DNA of 64,000 bases, taken from contig JADJDM010000010.1 of assembly GCA_016702705.1 (NCBI GenBank), forward strand, positions 1 to 64,000. Reading direction: 5' to 3'. The position numbers were made by a program, and so were the translations under genes. Under the pieces are notes generated by a model. The model saw only the letters and a program-made list of their open reading frames with translations. It had not been told where the DNA came from and made no database searches. The stretch comes from Bacteroidota bacterium. GTDB taxonomy: Bacteria; Bacteroidota; Bacteroidia; B-17B0; Aurantibacillaceae. Position 1 is the stretch's first letter. Every line of letters begins with the position of its first letter. Below are positions 21,019 through 31,000 of this stretch, piece after piece.

Positions 21019-21876
21019 ATGGAAATCAAAGATTATTTCTGCAATTATAACGGACATTTAATAAGCATATACGAACCAGTTGTATCATTCGCAAACAGAG
21101 CTTTTAGATATGGCGACGCCCTATTTGAAACCATTAGAGTTATTAATGGTAAAGCAATGTTTATTAACGACCACTTAAGAAGAATTAAATTAGGAATGAC
21201 TACGCTTCGTATGAATGTGCCTAGCGATTTTAATGTAGACAATATTTCACGACTTATTTCAGACCTAGTTAAACATAACGACATTGAAAACGATGTACGT
21301 GTTCGTTTAACCATTTTTAGAAACGATGGCGGCTTTTATACTCCAAAAGTAAATGATATCTCTTTTTTAATTGAAACCGAAGACCTTGAAGAAAAAGGCG
21401 GTTATCAATTTAATGAGAAAGGTTATGAAATGGAAGTGTTTCACGACATTAAAAAGAATAAAAACAAACTAGCTAATTTAAAAAGTGGAAATGCTCTATT
21501 ATATGTACTTGCAGGTATATATAAAAAGGACATTAAAATGGATGAGTGTATTATTATTAATGAAGACAGTAATATTTGCGAAACCATTAGTTCAAATATT
21601 TTTATTGTAAAAAACGGGGCACTATACACTCCTGCTTTATCTGAAGGATGTGTAGATGGCGTTTTAAGAAAACAAATTATTGCTATTGCACAACAAAACC
21701 GAATACTTTGCTACGAAATTCCAATCGTATTTAATACGATGATGAATGCAGATGAAGTGTTTCTTACCAATGCTGTAAGAGGCGTAAGATGGGTTGAGCA
21801 ATACAAAACTAAAACGTACACCAACAAAATGGCACTATACTTTGTAGATAAATTAAATGAATTAATTAATCAATAA
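21019..21876 (+). CDS. PLP-dependent class IV aminotransferase
   Basis: This 285-residue cytoplasmic enzyme has the fold-type IV pattern: FRYGDALFETIRV (about 28-40), RRIKLGMTTLRM, the PLP-lysine region NLKSGNALLYVLA (about 153-165), ETISSNIFIVKNGALYTP, and EGCVDGVLRKQI. The family includes branched-chain, D-amino-acid and aminodeoxychorismate enzymes. The sequence does not decide between them. It overlaps no neighbour; the GH92 gene begins 2 nt after its stop. Confidence 0.85.
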   Translation: MEIKDYFCNYNGHLISIYEPVVSFANRAFRYGDALFETIRVINGKAMFINDHLRRIKLGMTTLRMNVPSDFNVDNISRLISDLVKHNDIENDVRVRLTIFRNDGGFYTPKVNDISFLIETEDLEEKGGYQFNEKGYEMEVFHDIKKNKNKLANLKSGNALLYVLAGIYKKDIKMDECIIINEDSNICETISSNIFIVKNGALYTPALSEGCVDGVLRKQIIAIAQQNRILCYEIPIVFNTMMNADEVFLTNAVRGVRWVEQYKTKTYTNKMALYFVDKLNELINQ

Positions 21877-21877
21877 A

Positions 21878-22513
21878 ATGAGATTACTTCTTTCAATATG
21901 TCTCTCCATAATCCTTTTACATGCCTTTTCACAAAAAAAACATTCTCAATACGTTAATCCATTTATAGGCACAGGAGGTCACGGGCACACATTTCCGGGA
22001 GCTACTGTGCCATTTGGCATGGTGCAATTAAGTCCCGATACCCGCAGAGATGGTTCATGGGACGGATGCAGCGGTTACCATTATAGCGATTCATTAATTT
22101 ATGGATTTACACATACGCATTTAAGCGGAACAGGTTGTAGTGATTTTGGAGATATCCTCTTAATGCCAACTCCCTACTCTACTGCAATTAACTTAAAAAA
22201 CTATGAAGAAAAATATTCCCATAAAAACGAAAAAGCAAGTGCTGGTTATTATAAAGTAAAATTTGATAATGGTATTACAACCGAACTTACTTCAACTACT
22301 AGAGTTGGAATTCATCAATATGAATTTGCAAAAAAAACAATACCAGCAATTATTTTAGATTTAACACATAGAGACGAAACTCTAGAATCCTATGTAAAAA
22401 TCGTTGGGAAAAACCAAATCGAAGGAACTCGCTTAAGCAAAGCATGGGCAACAAATCAACGTATATATTATGTTGCCGAATTTTCAGAAGACTTTGAATG
22501 GGAGATTTTTTAA
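21878..22513 (+). CDS. GH92 alpha-mannosidase family protein, N-terminal part
   Basis: This section has a signal peptide (LLLSICLSIILLHAFSQ) and the classic GH92 N-terminal sequence: YVNPFIGTGGHGHTFPGATV and FTHTHLSGTGCSDFGDI (split by other residues). It stops early at EDFEWEIF because the T-run at 22506-22511 puts the downstream part out of frame. One extra T would give EIFLNEQSQ and join it to the section starting 22498. The N-terminal beta-sandwich of GH92 helps bind calcium and substrate. Confidence 0.85.
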   Translation: MRLLLSICLSIILLHAFSQKKHSQYVNPFIGTGGHGHTFPGATVPFGMVQLSPDTRRDGSWDGCSGYHYSDSLIYGFTHTHLSGTGCSDFGDILLMPTPYSTAINLKNYEEKYSHKNEKASAGYYKVKFDNGITTELTSTTRVGIHQYEFAKKTIPAIILDLTHRDETLESYVKIVGKNQIEGTRLSKAWATNQRIYYVAEFSEDFEWEIF

Positions 22514-24807
22514 ACGAACAATCACAGAAAGAATTTTTATTAAAAGATAATTATTACAGCGGTAAAAATGTGAAAGCAGTATTTTCCTTTCCAGGAAAAG
22601 AAGGAAAAAAAATAACGGTAAAAGTCGGGATTTCCAATGTAAGTATTGATGGGGCGAGAAAAAATTTAGAAAAAGAAGCTTCGCATTGGGATTTTGAAAA
22701 GTATAAAAAGGAAGCTGAATACAGTTGGGAAAATGAATTAAAAAAAATTGAGGTTAGTGATAAAGATAAAAACAAATTAAGTGTTTTTTATACTGCTCTT
22801 TATCATTGTATGATTCATCCGTCCATTGCAAATGATGTTGACGGTAATTATAGAGGACGAGACTTTAAAATCCATAAAGCCGAAGGATATAATTATTATT
22901 CTGTTTTCTCACTTTGGGATACCTACAGAGCTTTGCACCCATTATATACACTAATTGATAAAACACGAACAGAAGATTTCATCAAAACATTTATAGCGCA
23001 ATTCGAGCAAGGTGGTAGATTACCCGTTTGGGAACTAGCATCTAATGAAACAGACTGTATGATTGGTTATCATTCTGTTTCTGTAATTGCAGATGCGTAT
23101 CAAAAAGGCATAAAAGGATTTGATGCAGAAAAAGCCTTAGAGGCAATGAAGAATAGTGCTATGGAAGATAGACTAGGACTTGCTGCTTACAAAAAAAACA
23201 ATATGATAACGGTAGATGATGAATCAGAATCTGTTTCACGCACATTAGAGTATGCTTATGATGATTGGTGTATTGCACAAATGGCAAAATCGCTCGGAAA
23301 AGAAAATGATTTCAAAACATTTATATATCGTTCACAAGCATGGAAAAACTTGTTTGATAAACAAATAACCTTTTTTAGACCGAGAAAAAATGGAGCTTGG
23401 CAAAACCCATTTGATCCTAAACAAGTAAACAACAATTTTACCGAAGGTAATTCTTGGCAATATTCATTTTATGTTCCACAAGATATGGAAACATTAATTG
23501 AACTTCATGGTGGAAAAAAAGCACTGGAATTTAAACTCGATAAACTTTTCTCTGCTTCAACAATAACAACTGGTAGGATGCAAGCTGATATTACAGGTTT
23601 AATTGGTCAATACGCGCATGGAAACGAACCTAGTCACCATATAGCTTACCTATATAATTACACAGGTAAGTACAACAAAACGGTTAAACTCATTGATACA
23701 ATTTGTACTAATTTTTACACCAATGCCCCTGATGGATTAATTGGAAATGAGGACTGCGGACAAATGAGTGCTTGGTATATTTTTAGTTCGATGGGATTTT
23801 ATCCTGTTTGTCCTGGTTCTACTGATTATATTTTAGGCAAACCGCAATTTAGTGATGTTAAACTAAACTTATACAATGGAAAAACAATTAGCATTACCAA
23901 ACCTGTTGAATACAATTTTAAAAACGCAAATGGAACTCAATTTTCTTTAAACAAAAATAATTTTGACAATCTTTTTATTAGTCACCAACAATTAATGAAT
24001 GGTGGAAATTTGAATTTTAGTGCAAGTAAAGAAAAAACAATCAGTGATACTCTTTCGAAAAGATTTATTTCACCGAGCTCTAAAATAGCAGATTCATTAT
24101 TAGTACCTGCACCTATTTTCAAAAACACAATCAATATTTTCAACGACACTTTAAAAATTGTAATCATCAGCAACAATAAAAAGTCGAAGGTATTGTATCG
24201 CATTGTTGGTGAAGAAAATTTTAATACTTATAAGACATCATTTATTATTACAAAATCGTGCACTATTGAAACCTATGAACAACTTGGAAAAAGTAAAAGT
24301 TCGATAGTAAGGGCTCAATTTTTTAAACGTCCAAATAAATGGAAAGTTAAGCTAACAAACAATTACAATTCGCAATACACTGCTGGTGGAGATATAGGTT
24401 TAATTGATGGAGTAAGAGGCGATGTAAATTGGAAAAAGGGTAATTGGCAAGGATATCAACCCAAAGATGTAGAAGCAATTATTGAACTAGATAAACTCAT
24501 GGATATCAAATCAGTAAAAGCAGGATTTCTTCAGGACTCTCGTTCTTGGATTTTATTTCCTACCGAACTTGAAATATACACATCAGTAGATGGTTTAAAT
24601 TACAATCTTGTAATTACCTATAAAAACAAAAAAGACCCAAAAGAGGAAGAAGTTACTTTACAAGAATTAGGTGGAAGCACTAACGTATATAACAAACAAA
24701 TTAAATTTGTAAAAATAATAGCTAAAAACTTTGGCAAACTTCCCGAATGGCATCAAGGCAAAGGAGAAGATGCATTTATTTTTATTGACGAAATTTTAAT
24801 TGAATAA
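22498..24807 (+). CDS. GH92 alpha-mannosidase family protein, catalytic and C-terminal part
   Basis: This 769-codon section contains the (alpha/alpha)6 catalytic domain with GH92 hallmarks: SLWDTYRALHPL, GNEPSHHIAYLYNYTG and GNEDCGQMSAWYIFSSMG. A beta-rich domain and a probable F5/8-type-C carbohydrate-binding module (about residues 625-769, with GGDIGLIDGVRG) follow. GH92 enzymes are exo-acting, calcium-dependent alpha-mannosidases. The fold is typical, so the gene is probably functional once the single T-run frameshift is repaired. The GH16 gene follows 2 nt later. Confidence 0.87.
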   Translation: MGDFLNEQSQKEFLLKDNYYSGKNVKAVFSFPGKEGKKITVKVGISNVSIDGARKNLEKEASHWDFEKYKKEAEYSWENELKKIEVSDKDKNKLSVFYTALYHCMIHPSIANDVDGNYRGRDFKIHKAEGYNYYSVFSLWDTYRALHPLYTLIDKTRTEDFIKTFIAQFEQGGRLPVWELASNETDCMIGYHSVSVIADAYQKGIKGFDAEKALEAMKNSAMEDRLGLAAYKKNNMITVDDESESVSRTLEYAYDDWCIAQMAKSLGKENDFKTFIYRSQAWKNLFDKQITFFRPRKNGAWQNPFDPKQVNNNFTEGNSWQYSFYVPQDMETLIELHGGKKALEFKLDKLFSASTITTGRMQADITGLIGQYAHGNEPSHHIAYLYNYTGKYNKTVKLIDTICTNFYTNAPDGLIGNEDCGQMSAWYIFSSMGFYPVCPGSTDYILGKPQFSDVKLNLYNGKTISITKPVEYNFKNANGTQFSLNKNNFDNLFISHQQLMNGGNLNFSASKEKTISDTLSKRFISPSSKIADSLLVPAPIFKNTINIFNDTLKIVIISNNKKSKVLYRIVGEENFNTYKTSFIITKSCTIETYEQLGKSKSSIVRAQFFKRPNKWKVKLTNNYNSQYTAGGDIGLIDGVRGDVNWKKGNWQGYQPKDVEAIIELDKLMDIKSVKAGFLQDSRSWILFPTELEIYTSVDGLNYNLVITYKNKKDPKEEEVTLQELGGSTNVYNKQIKFVKIIAKNFGKLPEWHQGKGEDAFIFIDEILIE

Positions 24808-24809
24808 TT

Positions 24810-26036
24810 ATGAATAAAATATTTTTCATACTCATCACTTTTATCACTACAAACTCATTTGCACAACGCATGTGGCAAATAAACAAAGACACTGTTATTA
24901 ATTGGTATTACCAAGATGGAGATGAATTTAATGAAGCAACAATTAATACAGAAAAATGGGGGTATCAATATGGCTGGGCAAGAAATATTTATGGAAATAA
25001 AGAGCAGCAATATTATACAGATGGAAACAACCATATACTAAAAGACGGAAAGCTTCACCTTTACGCAAAACGCGAAAAAATAACTGCTAAACTCATAGAT
25101 TATTTACCTCCTACCGATTCGATAAAAGTTAACAACAAATTTTACAACTACAATTTACAAGAGTTTAATTATACTTCGGGAATGCTTCAATCGAAGAAAG
25201 GTTTTCAATATGGATTTTTTGAAATTAAATGTAAAATACCCAAAGAAAAAGGGTTTTGGCCAGCATTTTGGTTATATGGTGGAACACCTAATGAAGAAAT
25301 TGACTGGATTGAATCTAAAACCGAAAAGCCAAATCAAATTCATGTTGGCCGACATAGTAAAGTAAAAAGCGAAAATAAATTTAGAGCCGGTTGGCATATC
25401 AAAAAAAAATGGTGGGGAGAGTGGCTCAAATTTAAAGGTAACTTAAACGAAGACTATAATATTATTTCTGGAGAGTGGAATCCTGAATACATTAAGTACT
25501 ATTTAAATGGTGAATGTATTGCTTACTCAAAACTAAAAATGCCTGAGCAGAAAGGCTTAGTTGTAAATTTAGCCGTGCCCTCAAATAACGGCCCATTTAA
25601 ACCTGGACCAGATACATCTATTAAACGTTCTGAAGATATGATTATCGATTACATTAGAGTATGGACGAATGATCCTAGCAAACAATTAAGCACAAGTAGG
25701 AACGATGAGAGTTCAAAAAAATTCCACTCACCACATTCATCTTTAGCCAAATCAACATTAAAATCAAAAAGTAAAATGCATTATGGCGGCAAAAAAATTC
25801 ATGAAAACGAAGGTTTGTTTGTAACATTAAGTCCCGCAACTAACAAAACATATCACCTCTTAGTTGCAGGTAAAGAAATACCAGCAAATGCTAGTTACAA
25901 AATAGTTGATACTAATGACACAATACTTGAAAGTGGTAAACTTATTTATGGTACTAAAGAAATAACAGTAACTAAACCAAAAGAGAGCTTGCTAATTATT
26001 CAATGTTATAATCAAACAGTAACGTATCATTTTTAA
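24810..26036 (+). CDS. Secreted GH16 glycosidase (beta-glucanase-type)
   Basis: This 408-residue protein has a signal peptide (FFILITFITTNSFAQ) and a GH16 domain (about 30-290) with the catalytic signature EEIDWIE, Glu as nucleophile and acid/base. FWPAFWLYG and the WARNIYGNKEQQYYTD segment also fit. The C-terminal ~110 residues, after a Ser/Lys-rich linker, form a separate beta-rich region. GH16 includes laminarinases, agarases and carrageenases; the substrate cannot be chosen. It closes the SiaC/aminotransferase/GH92 gene row. Confidence 0.85.
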   Translation: MNKIFFILITFITTNSFAQRMWQINKDTVINWYYQDGDEFNEATINTEKWGYQYGWARNIYGNKEQQYYTDGNNHILKDGKLHLYAKREKITAKLIDYLPPTDSIKVNNKFYNYNLQEFNYTSGMLQSKKGFQYGFFEIKCKIPKEKGFWPAFWLYGGTPNEEIDWIESKTEKPNQIHVGRHSKVKSENKFRAGWHIKKKWWGEWLKFKGNLNEDYNIISGEWNPEYIKYYLNGECIAYSKLKMPEQKGLVVNLAVPSNNGPFKPGPDTSIKRSEDMIIDYIRVWTNDPSKQLSTSRNDESSKKFHSPHSSLAKSTLKSKSKMHYGGKKIHENEGLFVTLSPATNKTYHLLVAGKEIPANASYKIVDTNDTILESGKLIYGTKEITVTKPKESLLIIQCYNQTVTYHF

Positions 26037-26048
26037 GAAGGATCTAGA

Positions 26049-26810
26049 TTAGATTTCTATTTGCAAGCCATCAAAAGCCAAACAAATATTTGTGGGAAGT
26101 TCTTTACTCACATCATCATGTTTACCAAGTTGGTGCGACAAATGTGTAAAATAAGTTTGTTTAGCACCAAGTTCTTGCGATAATTCAATTGCTTCTTGTA
26201 AAGTAAAATGCGAAATGTGTTTTTCTCTTCTTAATGCATTTAATACTAAATAATCTAAGCCTTTTAATTTCTCCTTTTCGTGGTCAGCTATATGATTTGC
26301 ATCCGTTACATAAGCAAAATTATTAATACGAAAAGCTTTTACTGGCAAGCGATAATGCAAAACATCAATTGGAATAAACGTAGTTTTATTAATAGTGAAT
26401 GGTTCATTGCCTATTTCGTGCAAATCTATTTCTGGAATACCTGGATATTTTTCATCACTAAAAATATATGCAAACTCTCTACGTATAGCAGCTTCCACAT
26501 TTTTATCTGCCCATACATCAACTCTTTTTTTATGCAAATAATTAAATGCTTTCACTTCATCTAATCCTGCAATATGATCTTTGTGTTCATGCGTAAAAAT
26601 TACAGCATCTAAATTTTTTGTTTTCGCACGTAATAGTTGTTGTCTAAAATCAGGTCCCGAATCAATTACAAAAGTAGAACCTTGGTCTTCGATTAAAATA
26701 GAACTTCTTAATCGTTTATCTTTTTCGTTTCCAGAAACGCATACGTCACAATCACATGCAATTATAGGCACGCCTTGAGATGTTCCGGTTCCTAAAAATG
26801 TTACTTTCAT
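26049..26810 (-). CDS. MBL-fold metallo-hydrolase, PhnP-like
   Basis: This 253-residue cytoplasmic protein begins MKVTFLGTGTSQGVPI and carries CDCDVC and the zinc motif THEHKDH (about residues 75-81), with further ligands in VTDANH and FTHLSHQLGKH. It resembles PhnP (cyclic phosphodiesterase) and tRNase-Z-type hydrolases; many Bacteroidota have this unlinked to phosphonate genes. The start codon immediately follows the rhomboid stop codon, so the two are translationally adjacent. Confidence 0.85.
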   Translation of the reverse strand: MKVTFLGTGTSQGVPIIACDCDVCVSGNEKDKRLRSSILIEDQGSTFVIDSGPDFRQQLLRAKTKNLDAVIFTHEHKDHIAGLDEVKAFNYLHKKRVDVWADKNVEAAIRREFAYIFSDEKYPGIPEIDLHEIGNEPFTINKTTFIPIDVLHYRLPVKAFRINNFAYVTDANHIADHEKEKLKGLDYLVLNALRREKHISHFTLQEAIELSQELGAKQTYFTHLSHQLGKHDDVSKELPTNICLAFDGLQIEI

Positions 26811-27470
26811 TTAGTCGAACTTAAATAAAACATTAAAAAACTTATAAAAGGCGCTATTATATAAATCTGGTTGCCTAATAATCAAATCCATAATACCTGA
26901 AAAAAAGAAACCAAATACAGCGCCCCAAGCATGCGCTCCATGTGCCACATTATCTTTGTTTTTCCTATCCATGTAAAAACTGTATGCTAAATAAATTGCT
27001 CCAAAAATCCATGCTGGAGGATGAAGCACTTTTGGTAGAAAAAGAAGGCCAATAGGCTCTTTAGGTAAAAAAAGAATAAAACTAAATACGATTGCGCTCA
27101 CTGCGCCACTTGCCCCTACAGCATTGTAATATTGATTGTTTTTATGTCTATAATAATCGATAAGTGAAGAAGCGTAAATTGCGCCGGTGTACATTAGAAT
27201 ATAAACAAGTACGCCTAACCTATCAAAGTATATCGAATAAAGAGTCTCGACAATTCCACCCATAGAATAAAGTACAAACATATTTATTATCAAATGCCCA
27301 TAATCACTATGTAAAAAAGCGTGAGATAAAAAACGATACTTTTGATTAAAGTGTTTTATTGCATAAGCATTAAACATATACTTTTCAAACACACTTCTAT
27401 TAGAAAAAGCATACAAAGAAAAGCCGATGCAGGCTAACAAAATTGTTATGGTAACTATTGGAAAAGGCAT
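26811..27470 (-). CDS. Rhomboid family intramembrane serine protease
   Basis: This 219-residue protein has about six membrane segments. The catalytic Ser is in NAVGASGAVSA (about residue 118) and the catalytic His in HGAHAWGAVFG (about 174). The L1 region has the usual HxxxHxxxN pattern in SHAFLHSDYGHLIINM. Rhomboids cut membrane proteins within the bilayer; substrates here are unknown. It is cotranscribed with the MBL-fold gene, whose ATG follows its stop directly. Confidence 0.88.
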   Translation of the reverse strand: MPFPIVTITILLACIGFSLYAFSNRSVFEKYMFNAYAIKHFNQKYRFLSHAFLHSDYGHLIINMFVLYSMGGIVETLYSIYFDRLGVLVYILMYTGAIYASSLIDYYRHKNNQYYNAVGASGAVSAIVFSFILFLPKEPIGLLFLPKVLHPPAWIFGAIYLAYSFYMDRKNKDNVAHGAHAWGAVFGFFFSGIMDLIIRQPDLYNSAFYKFFNVLFKFD

Positions 27471-27608
27471 GATAAATTATTCGAGCGAATTTACGCAATT
27501 TAAATCAGTTGTTACAAACTAATTAGAAACGTAATTATTTGGAAATTAGTACAATATTCCGTTTATTTGATTTGACTTTTATAAAAACACAACCTAAAAT
27601 ATTCAACT

Positions 27609-28025
27609 ATGAAGTACATTTTTACCTTATTATTTGTTTCTTTTAGTTTACTTCTTGCCTCTCAAAACGCTACATTTAAGCATAAAGGCAAGGAATTTAC
27701 AATTGATACTAGAGTAGAAAAATTCTTGGGTAGTCAAAAGGTAACAGAATACATTACTAGTAGTACTTTTAAACTGGTTTATTTCAATTTTTTTGTTGAA
27801 CATAGCTTTGAGTTTATAAATGAATTACCTGCAGATAAAAACTTAAACATTCAAACCCGAACCTTTTCAACTACAAACATTACCGAATTTGATATTTTAA
27901 AAGAAGGTATTGAGCCTACTGAGAATAACCAATATTTTGCTTTTGGCAATAAGTACCTAATGGTTTATTCTCAAAATTCATTTAATCAAAAACTTGAACA
28001 ATTTATTCAATCATTAAATCAATAA
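27609..28025 (+). CDS. Hypothetical secreted protein
   Basis: This 138-residue protein has a signal peptide (FTLLFVSFSLLLASQ) and a beta-rich mature part with no motif I recognise. It lies 5 nt before the large T9SS type B gene and is probably cotranscribed with it, so it may act as a periplasmic or surface partner. Nothing more can be said from sequence. Confidence 0.65.
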   Translation: MKYIFTLLFVSFSLLLASQNATFKHKGKEFTIDTRVEKFLGSQKVTEYITSSTFKLVYFNFFVEHSFEFINELPADKNLNIQTRTFSTTNITEFDILKEGIEPTENNQYFAFGNKYLMVYSQNSFNQKLEQFIQSLNQ

Positions 28026-28030
28026 TTACT

Positions 28031-31000
28031 ATGAAACTAAGTAAAGTTCTACTAGCCTTATTATTGTTGATTAACGTTGTTTCTTTCGGGCAAACATATA
28101 CTATGCCCACAGGAACGGGTAACCAAAACGTTAGCACCTGTTCGGGTAACTTTTTTGATAGTGGCGGAGCTGGTGGTAATTACAGCACCAATGCAAATTC
28201 AACCATTACATTTTGCCCAGGTACACCAGGTCAATTAATACGAATCGTTTTCAGTTCTTATAATACAGAGAACCTAAGTGATGGAACTACGCTTTACGAT
28301 TTTTTAGAAATCCATAATGGCCCTAGCATTGCATCGCCTCTACTTACTACCATGGCTACCGATTTTAATGCTCCCATTACCTTTGAATCTTCTGATGCTT
28401 CAGGATGCTTAACCTTTCATTTTGTCTCGGATGGTTCTTTACAACAAGCTGGTTGGGCAGGTGTTATTTCTTGCTTTTTACCTTGCGTGCCTCCTATTTC
28501 AAATGTAACAGCAACGGGATTTCCTGCTGCTCCAGCTCAAATTTGCCCAGGAACAAATGTTAGTTTTTCTGGCGCAGCATCAACACCTGGTGCAGGTTTT
28601 TCAATAGCAAATTATAGTTGGGATTTTGGAGATGGTTCTCCTTTAGGAACAGGTGCAAATGTAAATCACACCTACAACGATATTGGAATTTACTATGTAA
28701 ACTTAACCGTTACAGATAATAATGGTTGTGTAAATAATAACTTAACGAAATACGAAATTAATATTTCTCCTCCTACCTTTTTTAATGGAACTGCTGCGGC
28801 CGACAACCAATTATGTTTAGGTGAAAGCACTACCATTACAGGCGTTCCAACACCACAAATTTTTCAAGAAGAACCTTTATCTTTTATTGCAGGTGAGTTG
28901 TATTTGCCCGATGGTGATAATGCTGGCTATAATGCACAAATTACTTATCAGGAATTTGCGCCTGGAGCAACTGTTACTAACATAAATCAAATATTAGATA
29001 TTTGGGCTAATTTGGAACACACCTATTTAGGAGATTTAGCAATAGAAATAATTTGTCCTAATGGCTCAAGTGTTGGTTTGCATAACGCCGATCAAACTTT
29101 TGATGCCGCACAATCACAATCATTAGGAAATCCTATTGCAACAGATGGAACTGGTCCAGGAACAGGATTTAATTACAGCTGGCCAACAACTGGAGCAACT
29201 GTAACTCTTGCCAATGCAGCTGGAAATCCAAGACCAGCAGGCTCCTATTTAGCTGAAGAAGCATTCACTCCTCTACTCGGCTGTCCATTAAATGGTACAT
29301 GGACATTATATATTTTAGATACCGAATTACAAGATGATGGTTACATCTTTAATTGGGGAATTAACTTCGATCCTTCTTTATATAATCTGCAAACACTTAC
29401 TCCTGTTAACGTAACAACAGTTTGGACAGCCGACCCTTCAATCACAAATACAGCTGGAAACACCATTACAGTTCAGCCAACAACAACTGGAACTCACACC
29501 TATACTTTTACTGCAACAAATGATTATGGTTGTACTTTTGATACTACAATTACAATCAACGTAAATCCATTACCAGTTGCAAATGCTGGTACATCGGGGC
29601 AAACTTGCAGCGGAGTAAACTATAACCTAGGTGCGGCCGCAACAGCTGGAAACACTTATGCTTGGTTACCCGCAGCTAATTTAAGTTCTACAACAATTGC
29701 CAATCCAGTTTATAATCAAACTATTCCGGGTCCTGGTTCGGTAACAACAACTTATACGCTTACACAAACGATAACAGCAACAGGTTGTACAGATACATCT
29801 CAAGTAGTAGTTACTGTAAGTCCAACACCAACTATAACAGTTAACTCTCCAACTATTTGTGTTGGAACTACTACATTAACAGCAACAGGCGCAACTAATT
29901 ATACTTGGAGTGCAGGGGCAACTTCAATTGCACCTTTTGGCGATCAAGCAACGGTAGCACCTGCAGCAACTGCACAATTTACTGTTACAGGCTCAATAGG
30001 TACTTGTACTGCAACAGCTGTATCAACAGTTACTGTAAATAATAATACACCTGCACCAACAACTGCCCCGCTTAACTATTGCCAAAATGTAACATCTACT
30101 CCTTTATCTGCAACACCAAGTGCAGGCGGTTTACTAAACTGGTACGGCACTAATGCAGCTGGAGGAACAGCCAGCGCAACTGCACCTACACCAAGTACAA
30201 GTACTGTTGGGCCAACCACTTATTACGTTTCTCAAAGCATTGGTGGGTGTGAAGGACCAAGATCTCCATTAGTTGTAACTATAAATTCATTGCCTCCAGC
30301 AACCGCAGCTAATACTGGAGCTTATTGTGCAGGTGCAACAATCAATTTAAGTTCGAGTGGTGGAACAGGGTATTCTTGGGCAGGTCCAAATACATACTCC
30401 AATGCAACACAAAATCCTACAATAACAAACTCAACAACTGCCATGACAGGTGTTTATACAGTTACCGTAACCGACGCTAATAACTGCGTTGCAACAGCTA
30501 CAACAAGTGTAACCGTAAATCCATTACCTTCTCCCTCTGCAAATAATGATGGTCCGTATTGCGAAAACGCTACTATCAATTTAACATCTGGTGGCGGTGT
30601 AACTTATGCTTGGACTGGTCCTAATGCTTTTGTATATGGAACTCAAAATCCTAGCATTGCAACAGCAACATTAGCAATGGCTGGCAACTATATAGTTACT
30701 GTTACCGACGCAAATTCATGTGTGGCAACTGCTACCACCACTATTGTTGTAAATGCTCTGCCTGTTGCAACAGTTTCTAACACAGGACCATATTGTGCTA
30801 ATCAAAACATCAATCTTAGTTGTAGTTTAGCGGGTGTCTCTTATTCATGGACAGGGCCTGATTTATATGCTTCAGCAACTCAAAATCCTAGTTTATTAAA
30901 TTCTACCACTACTATGGCAGGTAACTATTTGTTAACGGTAACTGATGCAAACCTTTGTCAATCTTCTTATACAACAACAGTGGTTGTAAATCCTTTACCA